The notes: generated by a model from the letters alone, not told the origin. Shown: positions 19,180-29,193, counted from the first letter of the stretch. The stretch: DNA of 64,000 bases from Litchfieldia stipae (GCF_014837155.1 NZ_JACYHA010000006.1:1-64000); one strand, 5' to 3'. Numbers and translations: made by a program.

Positions 19180-20469
19180 TTATGCTGTTGATCCTCCATC
19201 ACCTTCAATAAGCTTTGTTTTTGAATATGATTTTGATCGTATAGCATCTTGATTATCATGATCAAACTTGATTTTACGAATGAAGAAATAGATAACGGCG
19301 TGACCGGCTCCGACTATGGCAAGTAATATCGGAATACTTTTTTTCTCATCGAAAAAGGACACTGCAGAAAGAAAGCCTAGGATTGAAACAATTCTTCCAA
19401 GATTTAAAAACAATTCTCGAACAACTATATACTCAATTCGCATTTCGGCAGCCTTCCACCCTTTGCCTATTACATCATAAGTTAAAGACACATATGGCAC
19501 TAGTAGAAATGGATAACCAATTGCAATGACTACGGCATAAGTAATTAGTTTGGCATAACTGACATCAAATAATATCAAAAAGATTGCCGCATATACCAAA
19601 AGTCCACCAAGTAAAATTGACTTTTTTCTAAAGTCTTTTTTGATTACTCTTGTAGCTATATAGTAAGCCAAAAAGGAAACGCCTGAATTTACGAGTCCAA
19701 ATTTACCTAGTGCTAGCTCACTTCCCGTTTCAATGAAGACAAACACCGTAATAACAAAGATGAAGGTACCTTCTCGTAAACCTTGGAAAAAATGTGCATT
19801 TGTTACCATTTTCCAATTATAATTATTGGCGCGTTCCTTGATAATCCTTCGAAACATGAAATTCCCTTCAGCCTTTCTTCTTTTCAGAAAAAAGCTTAGA
19901 ACAACAGCACCAGCAAATAAGGCCAAAGAAATCCCAAATATAACCGTATACCCTGTAAACTCTTTCATTGAGTGAATGATAAAACCAGCCAAAATTGGGC
20001 CAACCATTCCTGCAAAGGAAGATAAGATACCTAAGAATCCATTGAAAAAATCTCGGGTATCGGGTTCTGTAATTTCAAATGTTAACACATTAAAAGCTAA
20101 CCAATAAAAACCATATCCTACTCCTAGAATTCCACCGAGTAGTATTAAAAATTGTGAGGCATTCTCTCCAATAACTAAGACCGTGATAAAGAAAATAGCT
20201 AGTGAAGAGACACCTAGTCTTAAGACTAATACTCGATCAATTTTCTTAGCAAGTCGTCCTGCTAATATAAATGTAATTGGCTGCATGACGACAACCGCAA
20301 GATTATATAAACCTAAATCAAAAAATTCGCCTGATTGTTTCCATAGATACACGTTCACAAACGTATTTGATAAAGCAATACTTAGTGAATACAATCCTCC
20401 AATGATTAGGAGCAGGATTAGATCTTTACTTGTGTCAATATTTCCTATAACTTTTTTAAACGAAAACAT
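19180..20469 (-). CDS. MFS transporter, YqgE type
   Basis: 429-residue major facilitator protein with about twelve hydrophobic segments and the typical loop GRLAKKIDRVLVLRLG between helices 2 and 3. Length and place between sodA and pbpA match B. subtilis YqgE. Substrate unknown. AAAGGGGAG precedes the ATG. A basic and acidic tail (about 410-429) follows the last helix. Confidence 0.88.
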   Translation of the reverse strand: MFSFKKVIGNIDTSKDLILLLIIGGLYSLSIALSNTFVNVYLWKQSGEFFDLGLYNLAVVVMQPITFILAGRLAKKIDRVLVLRLGVSSLAIFFITVLVIGENASQFLILLGGILGVGYGFYWLAFNVLTFEITEPDTRDFFNGFLGILSSFAGMVGPILAGFIIHSMKEFTGYTVIFGISLALFAGAVVLSFFLKRRKAEGNFMFRRIIKERANNYNWKMVTNAHFFQGLREGTFIFVITVFVFIETGSELALGKFGLVNSGVSFLAYYIATRVIKKDFRKKSILLGGLLVYAAIFLILFDVSYAKLITYAVVIAIGYPFLLVPYVSLTYDVIGKGWKAAEMRIEYIVVRELFLNLGRIVSILGFLSAVSFFDEKKSIPILLAIVGAGHAVIYFFIRKIKFDHDNQDAIRSKSYSKTKLIEGDGGSTA

Positions 20470-20581
20470 GAGCGGACTCCCCTTTTTTATCTACTACGTA
20501 GTCTTTCAAAAAGGGAACCTGGATATTCAATATTAGGCAATTAACATTTACATGTTTTTAACAGTGGAAAACTATAATAAA

Positions 20582-20607
20582 AAACCAGAGGAACATATCC
20601 CCTGGTT
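20582..20607 (-). terminator. Terminator after sodA
   Basis: Stem AAACCAG with CTGGTTT around a short loop, followed on the minus strand by TTTTTTATT, 15 bases after the sodA stop codon. Confidence 0.85.
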
Positions 20608-20621
20608 TAGTGTGTTTATTA

Positions 20622-21227
20622 TTACTTCGCAGCAGCGTAACGCTTTGCAACTTCATCCCAGTTTACTACATTGAAGAAAGCAGCAACGTAATCTGGACGA
20701 CGGTTTTGGTAATTTAGGTAGTAAGCGTGCTCCCAAACGTCTACACCAAGGATTGGAGTTTTACCTTCCATTAATGGTGAGTCTTGGTTTGGCGTGCTAG
20801 TTACTTCTAATTCACCATTGTTCACAGCAAGCCATGCCCAACCTGAACCGAAGCGAGTTGCAGCAGCTTTTGCGAACTCTTCTTTGAATGCAGCGAAGCT
20901 ACCGAATTTGCTGTTAATTGCCTCAGCAAGTTCGCCAGTTGGCTCACCACCACCGTTTGGTGAAAGAATTGTCCAGAACAAGCTATGGTTAGCATGTCCA
21001 CCAGCATTGTTACGTACAGCTGTACGCTTATCTGCAGGAACTGCATCTAAATCAGAAATTAATTCCTCAACTGATTTGTTAAGAAGCTCGCTTCCTTCTA
21101 AAGCAGCATTTACGTTAGTGATATACGTATTGTGGTGCTTTGTGTGGTGAATGTTCATTGTTTCCTTATCAATGTGTGGTTCTAATGCATCGTATGCATA
21201 TGGTAATTGTGGTAATTCGTAAGCCAT
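20622..21227 (-). CDS. sodA: Superoxide dismutase [Mn]
   Basis: Disproportionates superoxide in the cytosol. 201 residues with metal ligands in [18 protein letters not shown] (N-terminal His), the NHSLFW His, and [18 protein letters not shown] (Asp and His). The residues around the active site fit the Mn/cambialistic class. A strong GAGGAGGAG ribosome binding site and Ala/Glu-rich optimal codons suggest high expression. Monocistronic, with a candidate SigA promoter about 60 bases upstream. Confidence 0.97.
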   Translation of the reverse strand: MAYELPQLPYAYDALEPHIDKETMNIHHTKHHNTYITNVNAALEGSELLNKSVEELISDLDAVPADKRTAVRNNAGGHANHSLFWTILSPNGGGEPTGELAEAINSKFGSFAAFKEEFAKAAATRFGSGWAWLAVNNGELEVTSTPNQDSPLMEGKTPILGVDVWEHAYYLNYQNRRPDYVAAFFNVVNWDEVAKRYAAAK

Positions 21228-21281
21228 GAAAAATCTCCTCCTCTTATTATGTAAAAAATTTTAGAACTCATCAAAACATTT

Positions 21282-21310
21282 TATACAATTATGTTTAATA
21301 AGTCCGTCAA
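21282..21310 (-). promoter_or_regulatory. Candidate SigA promoter of sodA
   Basis: Minus-strand TTGACG (305-310) and TGTATA (282-287) at 17-base spacing; an alternative -10 TATAAA is two bases further on. Read by eye only. Confidence 0.5.
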
Positions 21311-21410
21311 AAACAGATTACCAAATATGCCAATAAGTTTCAATTATTAAGCATTATTTATTTTTAATATAAATTATTTTAAATATAAATATATTTAAAG
21401 TATGACTCCT

Positions 21411-21520
21411 AGCAGACTGAATACACGTAGACTCCCGTGGGATGCGTATGGCCCCACAGGACGCGGAGTGTATTCAGGCTGCGTCTTGGGTAAACACAAA
21501 TTTATTCGAAAACAGTCTTA
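21411..21520. repeat. Interspersed palindromic repeat, copy B
   Basis: Arms GACTGAATACAC (21415-21426) and GTGTATTCAGGCT (21468-21480) face each other around GACTCCCGTGGGATGCG, a core shared with copies A and C. It ends in GAAAACAGTCTT. It fills most of the 348-base gap between sodA and the DUF456 gene; the rest of that gap is AT-rich and shows nothing else I can name. Confidence 0.8.
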
Positions 21521-21575
21521 ACAAAATTAAGATAACCTAAATAAGCAGTGTGTATACTAAAGAATCCTTTATGCT

Positions 21576-22058
21576 TTATAAAACTTCAAATAGAAAATAA
21601 ATAATCATAGCTAATTGAATGAGCCCTTTTGCAATCGTTCCACTTAGAAATCCTAGGAGCGACCCGATCCCAATCTTCAAGGATGTCTTAAAATCTTTCT
21701 TATGAACAAGTATCTCTGCAATAATTGCACCTAGAAATGGCCCAAGGATGATTCCAGCAACCGGGATCACAAAGGGACCAATCAACAGACCGATCGTACT
21801 CCCCCATATTGCGGCTTTACTTCCTCCAAACTTCTTCACCCCAAAAAGATTTGCTGCATAATCTACCACCATTAATAAAGCAAAGAAAATCCCCTGAACA
21901 ACCCAGAAAACCCAAGAATAATGGTCAAATCCATAAATTAAGCCATAAACTAAAAATCCAGCTATCAAAAACAGTACACTTGGAATCACGGGGTACACCA
22001 AACCTATAAAAGCAATGATAAATAAAGCGATAATGATCAACCAATATACGATGTCCAT
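21576..22058 (-). CDS. DUF456 family membrane protein (YqgC type)
   Basis: 160 residues, about four to five transmembrane segments, rich in Gly with [14 protein letters not shown] and [19 protein letters not shown], typical of DUF456. Same length and location as B. subtilis YqgC. TAGGAGG precedes the ATG. Function unknown. Confidence 0.88.
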   Translation of the reverse strand: MDIVYWLIIIALFIIAFIGLVYPVIPSVLFLIAGFLVYGLIYGFDHYSWVFWVVQGIFFALLMVVDYAANLFGVKKFGGSKAAIWGSTIGLLIGPFVIPVAGIILGPFLGAIIAEILVHKKDFKTSLKIGIGSLLGFLSGTIAKGLIQLAMIIYFLFEVL

Positions 22059-22084
22059 ATAGACCTCCTAAATAGCATAAAAAA

Positions 22085-22110
22085 ACTACAAGGAAAAAGA
22101 TTCCTTGTAG
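22085..22110 (-). terminator. Terminator after the Na/Pi cotransporter
   Basis: Stem CTACAAGGA (086-094) with TCCTTGTAG (102-110), followed by TTTTTTT on the minus strand. Confidence 0.92.
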
Positions 22111-22138
22111 TATATTATAACGTAAATTCAATTGATTA

Positions 22139-23770
22139 TTAGTTACCTTCAGCTAAAACAGCTTCAGCGATATTCACCGCATGATCGCCAACACGTTCAA
22201 GGTTACTAATGATATCAACAAAAACGATACCTGAAGCACCTGTACATTCACCTTCATTTAAACGAAGGATATGCTTCTTACGTAATGTACGTTCCATCGT
22301 ATCAATTTGATCTTCCTTCGTGACAACCTGACGTGCAGCTTCTTTATCATTATTCTCTAATGCACTAACAGCTTGTTTAACTGTAGAAATAGTCAGTTCG
22401 AACATTTCTTCAAGATCTGCCATTGCACCTTCAGTTAATTTCAATTTGCTATTAATTTGATGATCAACTAACTCAATGACATTTTCGAAATGATCACCAA
22501 TTCGTTCAATATCACGGACAGTATCCATTAAGATTGAATGTTCTTCAGATTCACTAACAGATAACGGTGCTGAAGATAATAGAACTAGATAATCGGTAAT
22601 TTTACGATCGAGATTATTAATCGCATCCTCAAGCTGCAATCCCATATCTGCGTGCTTTTGCGCTCTTGTTTTCAAATAATTATTTGACTCTTCTAATCCT
22701 ATCGCTGCAAATTGACCCATACGAATGACTTCTTCCTTTGCTTGTCCTAAAGCAATGGATGGAGATTGTTCGATAAAATTCGGATCTAAATGTTTGGCTT
22801 TATACTCAATTGCTGAGTCTTCACCAGGTATTAGCTTTGTCACAATAAACGCCAGAACACCAATAAATGGCAATTGAATTAATGTGTTAGTTGTATTAAA
22901 TATTCCATGTGCAAATGCAATTGTCATTTCTGCATTTAAGTTTAAGCCTTGTCTTATGATATCAACTATCTCAGTAAAGAAAGGTAATATCAATAGGAAA
23001 ACGGCTGTACCGAGTAAATTAAAAATAACATGTGTTAATGCTGCTCGTCTTGCTGCAACTGTTGCACCAATTGACGCTAAGATGGCTGTAATCGTAGTAC
23101 CAATATTGTCACCAAATAATACTGGTAATGCTGCCTTGATATCAATTAAGCCTTGACCAAATAGTTCCTGAAGAATACCAATTGTTGCACTTGAGCTCTG
23201 AACAATCACTGTAAAGACGGTACCAATGACAACACCTAAAATAGGATTATCACTCATACTTACTGTTAAATCATGAAAAGCCTGAAGAGAACGAAGTGGT
23301 TTCATTCCATTACCCATCATTTCAAGACCTAAGAACAATGCCCCAAATCCGAACACCATTTGTCCAAGATTATGAACTCGCTTATTCTTGAAGAAGAATA
23401 GAAGAATGGCCCCCGCTGCAATAATTGGTAAAGAATAATCACTAATCTTAATCCCTATAATGAATGCTGTAACAGTTGTACCAATATTTGCACCCATAAT
23501 AACACCGATTGCTTGTCTTAAATTCATAAAACCTGCACTAACTAATCCAACGGTGATAACGGTGGTTCCACTACTTGTCTGAAGTAATACAGTAACAAAT
23601 ATCCCTGCTAAAACCCCCATTAATGGATTGGTTGTAAAACGATCTAAGATATCACGAAGTTTATCGCCAGCTGTCTTTTGCAAGCCATCTCCCATATATT
23701 TAATACCAAATAGGAAAATACCAAGTCCACCAACAAACTCAAATATCATTTTCTGAACATCAAGTTCCAC
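22139..23770 (-). CDS. Na/Pi cotransporter with C-terminal PhoU-like domain
   Basis: Sodium-dependent phosphate transporter, about 543 residues. Two inverted Na/Pi-cotransporter repeats carry the QSSS-type motifs LLQTSSGTTVITVG and VIVQSSSATIGI, each followed by a GANIGTT or GDNIGTT motif. From about residue 355 a PhoU-like helical domain follows, with ERIGDHFENVIEL and ERVGDHAVNIAEA. The start is set at GTG 23770 because members of this family begin MELDVQKMIFEF; AGGGG lies 12 bases upstream, and a TTG at 23809 is the open-frame limit. It adds a third phosphate module near pst. Confidence 0.9.
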   Translation of the reverse strand: MELDVQKMIFEFVGGLGIFLFGIKYMGDGLQKTAGDKLRDILDRFTTNPLMGVLAGIFVTVLLQTSSGTTVITVGLVSAGFMNLRQAIGVIMGANIGTTVTAFIIGIKISDYSLPIIAAGAILLFFFKNKRVHNLGQMVFGFGALFLGLEMMGNGMKPLRSLQAFHDLTVSMSDNPILGVVIGTVFTVIVQSSSATIGILQELFGQGLIDIKAALPVLFGDNIGTTITAILASIGATVAARRAALTHVIFNLLGTAVFLLILPFFTEIVDIIRQGLNLNAEMTIAFAHGIFNTTNTLIQLPFIGVLAFIVTKLIPGEDSAIEYKAKHLDPNFIEQSPSIALGQAKEEVIRMGQFAAIGLEESNNYLKTRAQKHADMGLQLEDAINNLDRKITDYLVLLSSAPLSVSESEEHSILMDTVRDIERIGDHFENVIELVDHQINSKLKLTEGAMADLEEMFELTISTVKQAVSALENNDKEAARQVVTKEDQIDTMERTLRKKHILRLNEGECTGASGIVFVDIISNLERVGDHAVNIAEAVLAEGN

Positions 23771-23967
23771 TATCTTTTCAACCCCTACATATGTATTTCG
23801 ATTCGACAATACTCTACAAACCCTTTAAAATATACATCAGTGTAAATTTATTGTAAAGCTTTTTAGAATAATTTAATTTAAAGGTTTTTTGAACATCCCT
23901 TATCTTGTTAATTTGAAGCTATACCGATAAAATAAATATGAAGTATGTTAAGGATGTGTTATCAAGG

Positions 23968-24744
23968 ATGTCGATCTTCAATCAATTTCTAAAAAGTCTT
24001 TATTCACCAAAAGATGTTGTTAAATATCGATTTCAAGGAATCGGAAAAACAATTCTTTTTGTTTTTTTGCTCGCATTATTATCATTACTACCCGCTGCCA
24101 TTTCAATGTCAGAAGCCTTTTCTTCTGCGGTGAAATCACTAGACAGTGCTTTAAGTGATGCAAGTATGCCTTCCTTTGAAATTAGCAATGGTGCGCTGAC
24201 AACCACTGCAACTGAACCTTATATCGTAGAGCATGGAGAATTCACCATTATTGTAGACGGGACTAGCAGCCTTAATGCAAATGATGTAGATCAATATGGA
24301 AATGCATTAGCCTTCTTGTCAACAGGATTTATTATTTCCTCACAGCATCAAGCTGAGCGAATTGACTACACACTTCTTGAAGGAACGACAATTACTAACG
24401 CAGAAATTTCAACATACCTTGAAACGCTTATTTCTGCGTTACCTATTATTGTACCTATAATGTTAATAATCATGTACATTGTCACAAGTGGAATCAAATT
24501 TATCGAAGTATCCGTGGCAGCTATCATTGGCCTAGCAATTAGGAATATTCTAAAGCTTAACTTAAAATATCGACACACTTGGATTATCGCTGCTTATAGT
24601 ATGACGATTCCAACACTATTTTTCATGTTAATGGATTTGTTGCAGATTAATGTTCCTTATGCTGGTTCTATAAACTGGTTTGTCATAACCTTTCTTATGT
24701 ATTTAGCCCTTAAAGAAATTCCTAGAAAAAAGGAAATCAATTAA
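23968..24744 (+). CDS. DUF1189 family membrane protein (YqgB type)
   Basis: About 258 residues. An N-terminal amphipathic start (MSIFNQFLKSLYSPKDV), one transmembrane helix near 28-48, an extracytoplasmic domain of about 110 residues, then about four helices. This matches DUF1189 as I recall it. The ATG at 23968 is chosen because related proteins begin there; AAGGAT lies upstream. An ATG at 23938 in the same frame lacks a ribosome binding site. Function unknown. Confidence 0.8.
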   Translation: MSIFNQFLKSLYSPKDVVKYRFQGIGKTILFVFLLALLSLLPAAISMSEAFSSAVKSLDSALSDASMPSFEISNGALTTTATEPYIVEHGEFTIIVDGTSSLNANDVDQYGNALAFLSTGFIISSQHQAERIDYTLLEGTTITNAEISTYLETLISALPIIVPIMLIIMYIVTSGIKFIEVSVAAIIGLAIRNILKLNLKYRHTWIIAAYSMTIPTLFFMLMDLLQINVPYAGSINWFVITFLMYLALKEIPRKKEIN

Positions 24745-24843
24745 TATCACACTTTAATTGAAGCTCCATTTTCTTCATCCAGTTCTAATTTTATTGGACA
24801 AGCATATCTTGTTATAAAGTTTAGCTTTTGGAGGAGATTTTTT

Positions 24844-25188
24844 ATGAAGAGATTGGTAGGATTTGCGATCTTTTTTTTCATTCTATATATCATCTATTAT
24901 GACATTAGTATAGGTACCCTCCCTGTTGCAAAAGGAGAGCCTACTATAACTGAGAATGTTGCAGAAGAAGTTGAGGCTAGTTCAGAACCTGTAGAACAAG
25001 AAATTCCTTTCCAATCAGTAGAAATTAAAGCTGGTGACACTTTGTTGTCAGTTGTTGAAGAATTGAGTCAAAAGCGAACAGACCTTTCCATCTCTACTAT
25101 AATCGAGGACTTCGAAGAGATGAATCCAGGTGTTAAGGCAAATTCATTACAAATCGGTAAAATTTATAAAATACCTGTTTATCAGTAA
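24844..25188 (+). CDS. LysM-domain membrane-anchored protein (YqfZ type)
   Basis: 114 residues: an N-terminal transmembrane helix (about 4-22), an acidic linker and a C-terminal LysM-like module (EIKAGDTLLSVVEEL through NSLQIGKIYKIP) that would bind peptidoglycan. TGGAGGAG precedes the ATG. Position before ispG matches B. subtilis yqfZ, which I recall as part of the SigE sporulation regulon; no clear SigE promoter was confirmed here. Confidence 0.85.
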   Translation: MKRLVGFAIFFFILYIIYYDISIGTLPVAKGEPTITENVAEEVEASSEPVEQEIPFQSVEIKAGDTLLSVVEELSQKRTDLSISTIIEDFEEMNPGVKANSLQIGKIYKIPVYQ

Positions 25189-25323
25189 AACGATGGTTTT
25201 AAAGTGTTCGTTCTTGTCAATTAGTTCACTTCACTGTTACAATATGTCAGGAGAAGCTAATATAATTTCGTCAAAATTTAAGAAATTTATCTTTCCACGA
25301 GTTAAATTGAAGGAGCGATATTC

Positions 25324-26448
25324 GTGAGTGAAATCATTCATCGTACGAAGACCCGTCCAGTTAAAGTTGGTAATTTAACAATTGGCGGTAATAATGAGTT
25401 AGTTATACAAAGTATGACAACAACAAAAACACATGATGTAGAAGCAACTGTTGCTGAAATAAAGCGATTAGAGGAAGCTGGATGCCAGGTAGTTCGTGTT
25501 GCATGCCCTGATGAAAGAGCAGCAAATGCCATCCCTGAAATCAAAAAACGCATAAACATTCCACTAGTTGTTGATATTCATTTTGATTATAAATTAGCCT
25601 TAAAAGCAATTGAAGGCGGAGCCGATAAAATTAGAATTAACCCAGGTAATATTGGAAGGAAAGAAAAAGTTGAAGCCGTTGTAAATGCAGCTAAAGCTAA
25701 AGGCATTCCAATCCGAATTGGCGTAAATGCTGGCTCTCTAGAAAAACGCATTATTGAAAAGTACGGCTACCCTACTGCTGATGGGATGGTTGAAAGTGCT
25801 TTGCACCATATTAAAATTCTTGAAGATTTAGATTTTCACGATATTATCGTTTCGATGAAGGCGTCTGATGTAAACCTTGCGATTGAAGCCTATGAAAAAG
25901 CAGCTAAAGCTTTTGATTATCCGCTACATCTCGGAATTACTGAATCAGGAACACTTTTTGCAGGAACCGTGAAAAGTGCAGCCGGTCTTGGTGCTATTCT
26001 AAGCAAAGGAATTGGTAATACACTCCGCATTTCTTTAAGTGCTGATCCTGTTGAGGAAGTCAAGGTTGCACGTGAATTATTGAAATCATTTGGTTTATCA
26101 TCTAATGCAGCTACCCTTATCTCTTGCCCAACATGTGGACGGATTGAAATCGACCTCATCAGTATCGCAAATGAAGTCGAGGAGTACATCTCTACGATCA
26201 AGGCACCAATTAAGGTTGCAGTACTAGGTTGTGCGGTAAATGGTCCTGGTGAAGCTCGTGAAGCCGATATTGGTATCGCTGGCGCCCGTGGTGAAGGTCT
26301 ACTCTTCCGTCATGGTAAAATTGTTCGAAAAGTACCAGAGAAGACAATGGTTGAAGAGTTGAAAAAAGAAATCGATAAAATCGCTGAAGAATACTTCGCG
26401 AAAAAAGCTTTAGAAGAGCAAGAGCAAGTCGAAGCGACTCCAAAATAA
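25324..26448 (+). CDS. ispG: 4-hydroxy-3-methylbut-2-en-1-yl diphosphate synthase
   Basis: [4Fe-4S] enzyme of the MEP isoprenoid pathway, making HMBPP from MEcPP. 374 residues from GTG at 25324 after AAGGAG. The TIM-barrel part begins with [10 protein letters not shown], and the cluster cysteines are in ISCPTCGR (near 262-265) and [12 protein letters not shown] (near 302). A Glu-rich tail ends the protein. It works one step before IspH, coded at 33709-34650. Confidence 0.96.
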   Translation: MSEIIHRTKTRPVKVGNLTIGGNNELVIQSMTTTKTHDVEATVAEIKRLEEAGCQVVRVACPDERAANAIPEIKKRINIPLVVDIHFDYKLALKAIEGGADKIRINPGNIGRKEKVEAVVNAAKAKGIPIRIGVNAGSLEKRIIEKYGYPTADGMVESALHHIKILEDLDFHDIIVSMKASDVNLAIEAYEKAAKAFDYPLHLGITESGTLFAGTVKSAAGLGAILSKGIGNTLRISLSADPVEEVKVARELLKSFGLSSNAATLISCPTCGRIEIDLISIANEVEEYISTIKAPIKVAVLGCAVNGPGEAREADIGIAGARGEGLLFRHGKIVRKVPEKTMVEELKKEIDKIAEEYFAKKALEEQEQVEATPK

Positions 26449-26456
26449 AACAAGAA

Positions 26457-26484
26457 AAGAACTGTCATTTGGCAGTTCTTTTTC
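26457..26484. terminator. Terminator between ispG and the small acidic protein gene
   Basis: Stem AAGAACTG (457-464) with CAGTTCTT (473-480) and then TTTC, just after the ispG stop; convergent with the next gene. Confidence 0.85.
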
Positions 26485-26696
26485 TATTTGCTCTTCTCAT
26501 TTATCTTAATTGCAGGTGTATTGTTATACATGTAAGTCGGAGCAATATCCTCAGCTCTGTCATCTCCCTCGTAAAAAGCATGATTTAGCTTTTCATTGGT
26601 ACTCTCAATACTCGTTGCATTTGTATGTACCGCGCTATCCTCTAATGTTTGGTTTAGTTTAATATTTGCTTCATTCGTTTGTTCTTGATTACTCAA
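26484..26696 (-). CDS. Small acidic hydrophilic protein (70 aa)
   Basis: Starts at TTG 26696 after AAGGAGAG. Rich in Asn, Glu, Thr; no Cys, no hydrophobic segment, so probably soluble or disordered. The sequence MSNQEQTNEANIKLNQTLED has the style of small Bacillus sporulation or stress proteins, but I do not recognise a family. The terminator of the upstream yqfX-type gene ends only a few bases before its ribosome binding site. Confidence 0.7.
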   Translation of the reverse strand: MSNQEQTNEANIKLNQTLEDSAVHTNATSIESTNEKLNHAFYEGDDRAEDIAPTYMYNNTPAIKINEKSK

Positions 26697-26714
26697 CGAA
26701 ATCTCTCCTTAAAA

Positions 26715-26744
26715 AGGAGCAGAGCGTATGACCACTCTGCCCCA
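26715..26744 (-). terminator. Terminator after the DUF4190-type gene, abutting the next ribosome binding site
   Basis: Stem GGGGCAGAG with CTCTGCTCC (26715-26724 and 26734-26744), then TTTTT on the minus strand. The last bases CTCC could instead pair with the GGAG ribosome binding site of the next gene. Confidence 0.85.
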
Positions 26745-26777
26745 TTAATATCTTTATTTGTTACATATTATTTGTGG

Positions 26778-27176
26778 TTAAAAAAATGGGAGAATGAAGA
26801 TGCCAAGAACAATTGAAATGACACCTATTCCGATTGCCCATGCTCCTAAACCAGTTGCACCTCTTCTTCTTGCAATGAACCCAATAATAATCCCTGCTGC
26901 TCCCATTAATACCGGCATTACAAAAAGAGAAATAATTGAAAGTGCTAGAGCTAACCAACCTAAGCCAGTACCAGCTGTCGATTGGGTACCTGCACTATTC
27001 TCAGTACCAGTATTTGCTCGGTATACTGGTTCTCTTTCTCTAACTGGAGTAAACGGAGGTGCTACTTCAGCAGCTGTTTCCTCAGTATAGTCCGAATAAG
27101 TGTTAGCCCCTAGATTAGGGTCAACAGCATGATTTTCATCATAGTCAGTTCCTACACGTTTGTTGTCTTCTGCCAT
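26778..27176 (-). CDS. DUF4190-like small membrane protein (YqfX type)
   Basis: 132 residues. The hydrophilic N-terminal half (about 1-70) is rich in Asp, Glu and Thr. It is followed by two hydrophobic helices around an RRRGATGLG loop, the DUF4190 pattern. Same size and position as B. subtilis YqfX. GAGGG precedes the ATG. Function unknown. Confidence 0.85.
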   Translation of the reverse strand: MAEDNKRVGTDYDENHAVDPNLGANTYSDYTEETAAEVAPPFTPVREREPVYRANTGTENSAGTQSTAGTGLGWLALALSIISLFVMPVLMGAAGIIIGFIARRRGATGLGAWAIGIGVISIVLGIFILPFF

Positions 27177-27332
27177 GTGTCTAATCCCTCGCTTTCCTTT
27201 GTGGTTGGAAGCATTTATTATTATGGACTACGAAGTGAAAATTATAATTGTTAATGATTTCTTCCAAATGAAATAAATGATAAAACATGTTAGAATGTTA
27301 ACTATTGCGGGGTTAAGGAGGAATATACATAG

Positions 27333-27899
27333 ATGACAAAAAAATTCGGGATTGATATTGACGGTACATTAACGTGCCCAACCACATTTATTCCTTATAT
27401 TAATGAATCATTTAACATGAATATTACGCTAGATGATATGAAGGAATATGACTTATGCCCATTAATTGGGATCACTAATGAGCAATTTTGGGAATGGATG
27501 GATGAGAAAGAACCCATTATTTATAAAGAGTCGCCATTAGCTAAGAACGCTAAAATGGTAATTGATGAATGGAAGCATACACATGAATTAATCTTTATCA
27601 GCGCTAGAAGAAATCATTTATTTGATGTCACTGAAAAATGGTTTCAACAAAATCTTATCTCTTACAATGAAATTGATTTGATTGGCTCACATAATAAATT
27701 AGCTGCTGTAAAAAAACATGAAATAGACATCTTTTTTGAAGACAAGCATGATAACGCTTGTGATATAAGTGAAGAATTTGATATTCCTGTTATTCTTTTT
27801 AACACACCTTACAATCAGGATCCTATTCCTAAAAAGGTGATAAGAGTTAATGACTGGCTCGAAGCAAAACAATGGGTTAATCACTGGTATTCTAAATAA
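27333..27899 (+). CDS. Putative 5'-nucleotidase, HAD superfamily (YqfW type)
   Basis: 188 residues. HAD motif I is GIDIDGTLT (residues 6-14) with the nucleophile Asp; motif II is FISARR near 89; the acidic motif IV is FFEDKHDN near 134. This is the C-type cytosolic deoxy(pyrimidine) nucleotidase group, which dephosphorylates nucleotides. AAGGAGG precedes the ATG at a slightly long spacing. Its gene runs into the zur gene, separated by a shared terminator. Confidence 0.85.
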   Translation: MTKKFGIDIDGTLTCPTTFIPYINESFNMNITLDDMKEYDLCPLIGITNEQFWEWMDEKEPIIYKESPLAKNAKMVIDEWKHTHELIFISARRNHLFDVTEKWFQQNLISYNEIDLIGSHNKLAAVKKHEIDIFFEDKHDNACDISEEFDIPVILFNTPYNQDPIPKKVIRVNDWLEAKQWVNHWYSK

Positions 27900-27915
27900 T
27901 CCTAGCAACAAAACA

Positions 27916-27944
27916 GAAGGCTGCCAACTCGGCAGCCTTTTTTT
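27916..27944. terminator. Bidirectional terminator between yqfW-type gene and zur
   Basis: Stem AGGCTGCC with GGCAGCCT, 5-base loop, then seven T residues on the plus strand; its end overlaps the zur stop codon. Confidence 0.93.
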
Positions 27945-28353
27945 AATGACATTGTGGACAAGTACCATAGATTTCAAACTTGTGACCTGATATGTCATAG
28001 CCCTTTAAATTGTCAGCTAGCCCTTCCATTGGACATGCCTCAATTTCCTTTGTTTTCCCACAATCCAAACAAATAAAATGATGATGATGATGCTTGGTGC
28101 CACAGGTGAAACGAAAATGCTTCTCACCTGACAACTCTGTACTTTCTAATATGCCTAATTCAGCAAACATTGATAAGTTCCGATAAATGGTATCAAAGCT
28201 TAATCCAGGATAATCACTCTTCATTGAATCAAGTACATCCTTTGCTGTTAAATACTTATCATGCTTAGAAAAAATCTCCAACATCTCTTCCCTTTTGTTT
28301 GTATGTTTGAACCCTTTTTCTTTCATCAATTCTAATGCTTGTGTTACATTCAT
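27943..28353 (-). CDS. zur: Zinc uptake regulator, Fur family
   Basis: Zn-dependent repressor of zinc uptake genes. 136 residues: winged-helix N-terminal domain ([29 protein letters not shown]) and a C-terminal metal domain with HHHHH near 86-90, CLDCGK and CPQCH structural zinc pairs. The start ATG at 28353 overlaps the znuB stop (ATGA), with GGAGAGG upstream; family members begin MNV. It forms an operon with znuC and znuB like Listeria zurA-zurM-zurR, and probably represses it through the palindrome at 30002-30014. Confidence 0.95.
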   Translation of the reverse strand: MNVTQALELMKEKGFKHTNKREEMLEIFSKHDKYLTAKDVLDSMKSDYPGLSFDTIYRNLSMFAELGILESTELSGEKHFRFTCGTKHHHHHFICLDCGKTKEIEACPMEGLADNLKGYDISGHKFEIYGTCPQCH

Positions 28354-29192
28354 TGTGATCGTCCTCTCCACCACTTTTTCCACAAAATTGCACCGATTAA
28401 AATCACAACGGCTAAAACAACAATTGTTCCACCAGGCGCCAAATTCAAGTAATAAGATAATATTAATCCAATAATAACTGATATTTCACCAAAAATCACC
28501 GATAAAAAGATCGTTTGCTTAAACCCTTTTGCAATTCTCATACTAGCAGCAACTGGTAATGTCATCAGTGAAGAGACCAACATAATTCCTACAATTCTCA
28601 TCGACGCTGCAATAACTAAAGCAACTGTAATGATAAAGATAAAATGTAGCCATTTAGCTCGAATTCCAGAAACAACTGCATGTTCTTCATCAAATGAGAG
28701 CAAAAATAATTCCTTATAAAGAAAAAAGACTACAAGAAGAACAAATACAGTAATCCCTAAAACCGTCCACATATCACTTCGACTAACTGCACTAACACTT
28801 CCAAATAAATAAGTAAATAAGTCTGTATTAAACCCTTCTGCCAATGAAATGAAAATGACTCCGATTCCTATTCCACCTGATAATATAATTGGGATCGCAA
28901 GCTCTTGGTAATGCTTATAGACAAGCCTTAGTCTCTCAATAAATAGAGAACCTATCACAGAAAATGTCATCCCCATATATAATGGATTCAGACCTTGAAC
29001 GAGGCCAAGTTTTTTTTCAAGAAACAAACTTGCTGCAATTCCCGCTAAAGTGACATGGCTTAAAGCATCTGCAATCAAGGATAATCGTCTTACAACGATA
29101 AATACACCTAATAAAGGAGCAATTAGACCAATCAAAATCCCTGCGATAAAAGCATTTTGAATAAACTCATATTGAAATAATCCACTAATCAT
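28350..29192 (-). CDS. znuB: Zinc ABC transporter permease
   Basis: Membrane subunit of a ZnuABC-type importer, about 280 residues and eight to nine helices. It has the family motif [19 protein letters not shown] and [21 protein letters not shown]. The start at 29192 is one base after the znuC stop, with GGGGGA upstream; a longer frame to 29282 lies inside znuC. No substrate-binding protein gene adjoins. Confidence 0.93.
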   Translation of the reverse strand: MISGLFQYEFIQNAFIAGILIGLIAPLLGVFIVVRRLSLIADALSHVTLAGIAASLFLEKKLGLVQGLNPLYMGMTFSVIGSLFIERLRLVYKHYQELAIPIILSGGIGIGVIFISLAEGFNTDLFTYLFGSVSAVSRSDMWTVLGITVFVLLVVFFLYKELFLLSFDEEHAVVSGIRAKWLHFIFIITVALVIAASMRIVGIMLVSSLMTLPVAASMRIAKGFKQTIFLSVIFGEISVIIGLILSYYLNLAPGGTIVVLAVVILIGAILWKKWWRGRSQ

Positions 29193-29193
29193 C

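Noticed and set aside
25130-25327. Short open frame between the LysM gene and ispG
   Set aside because: It begins inside the LysM gene in another frame and ends over the ispG start; no ribosome binding site.
28076-28110. Run of His codons in zur, which could look like a cloning tag
   Set aside because: The HHHHH lies inside the metal domain and is normal for Bacillus Zur.
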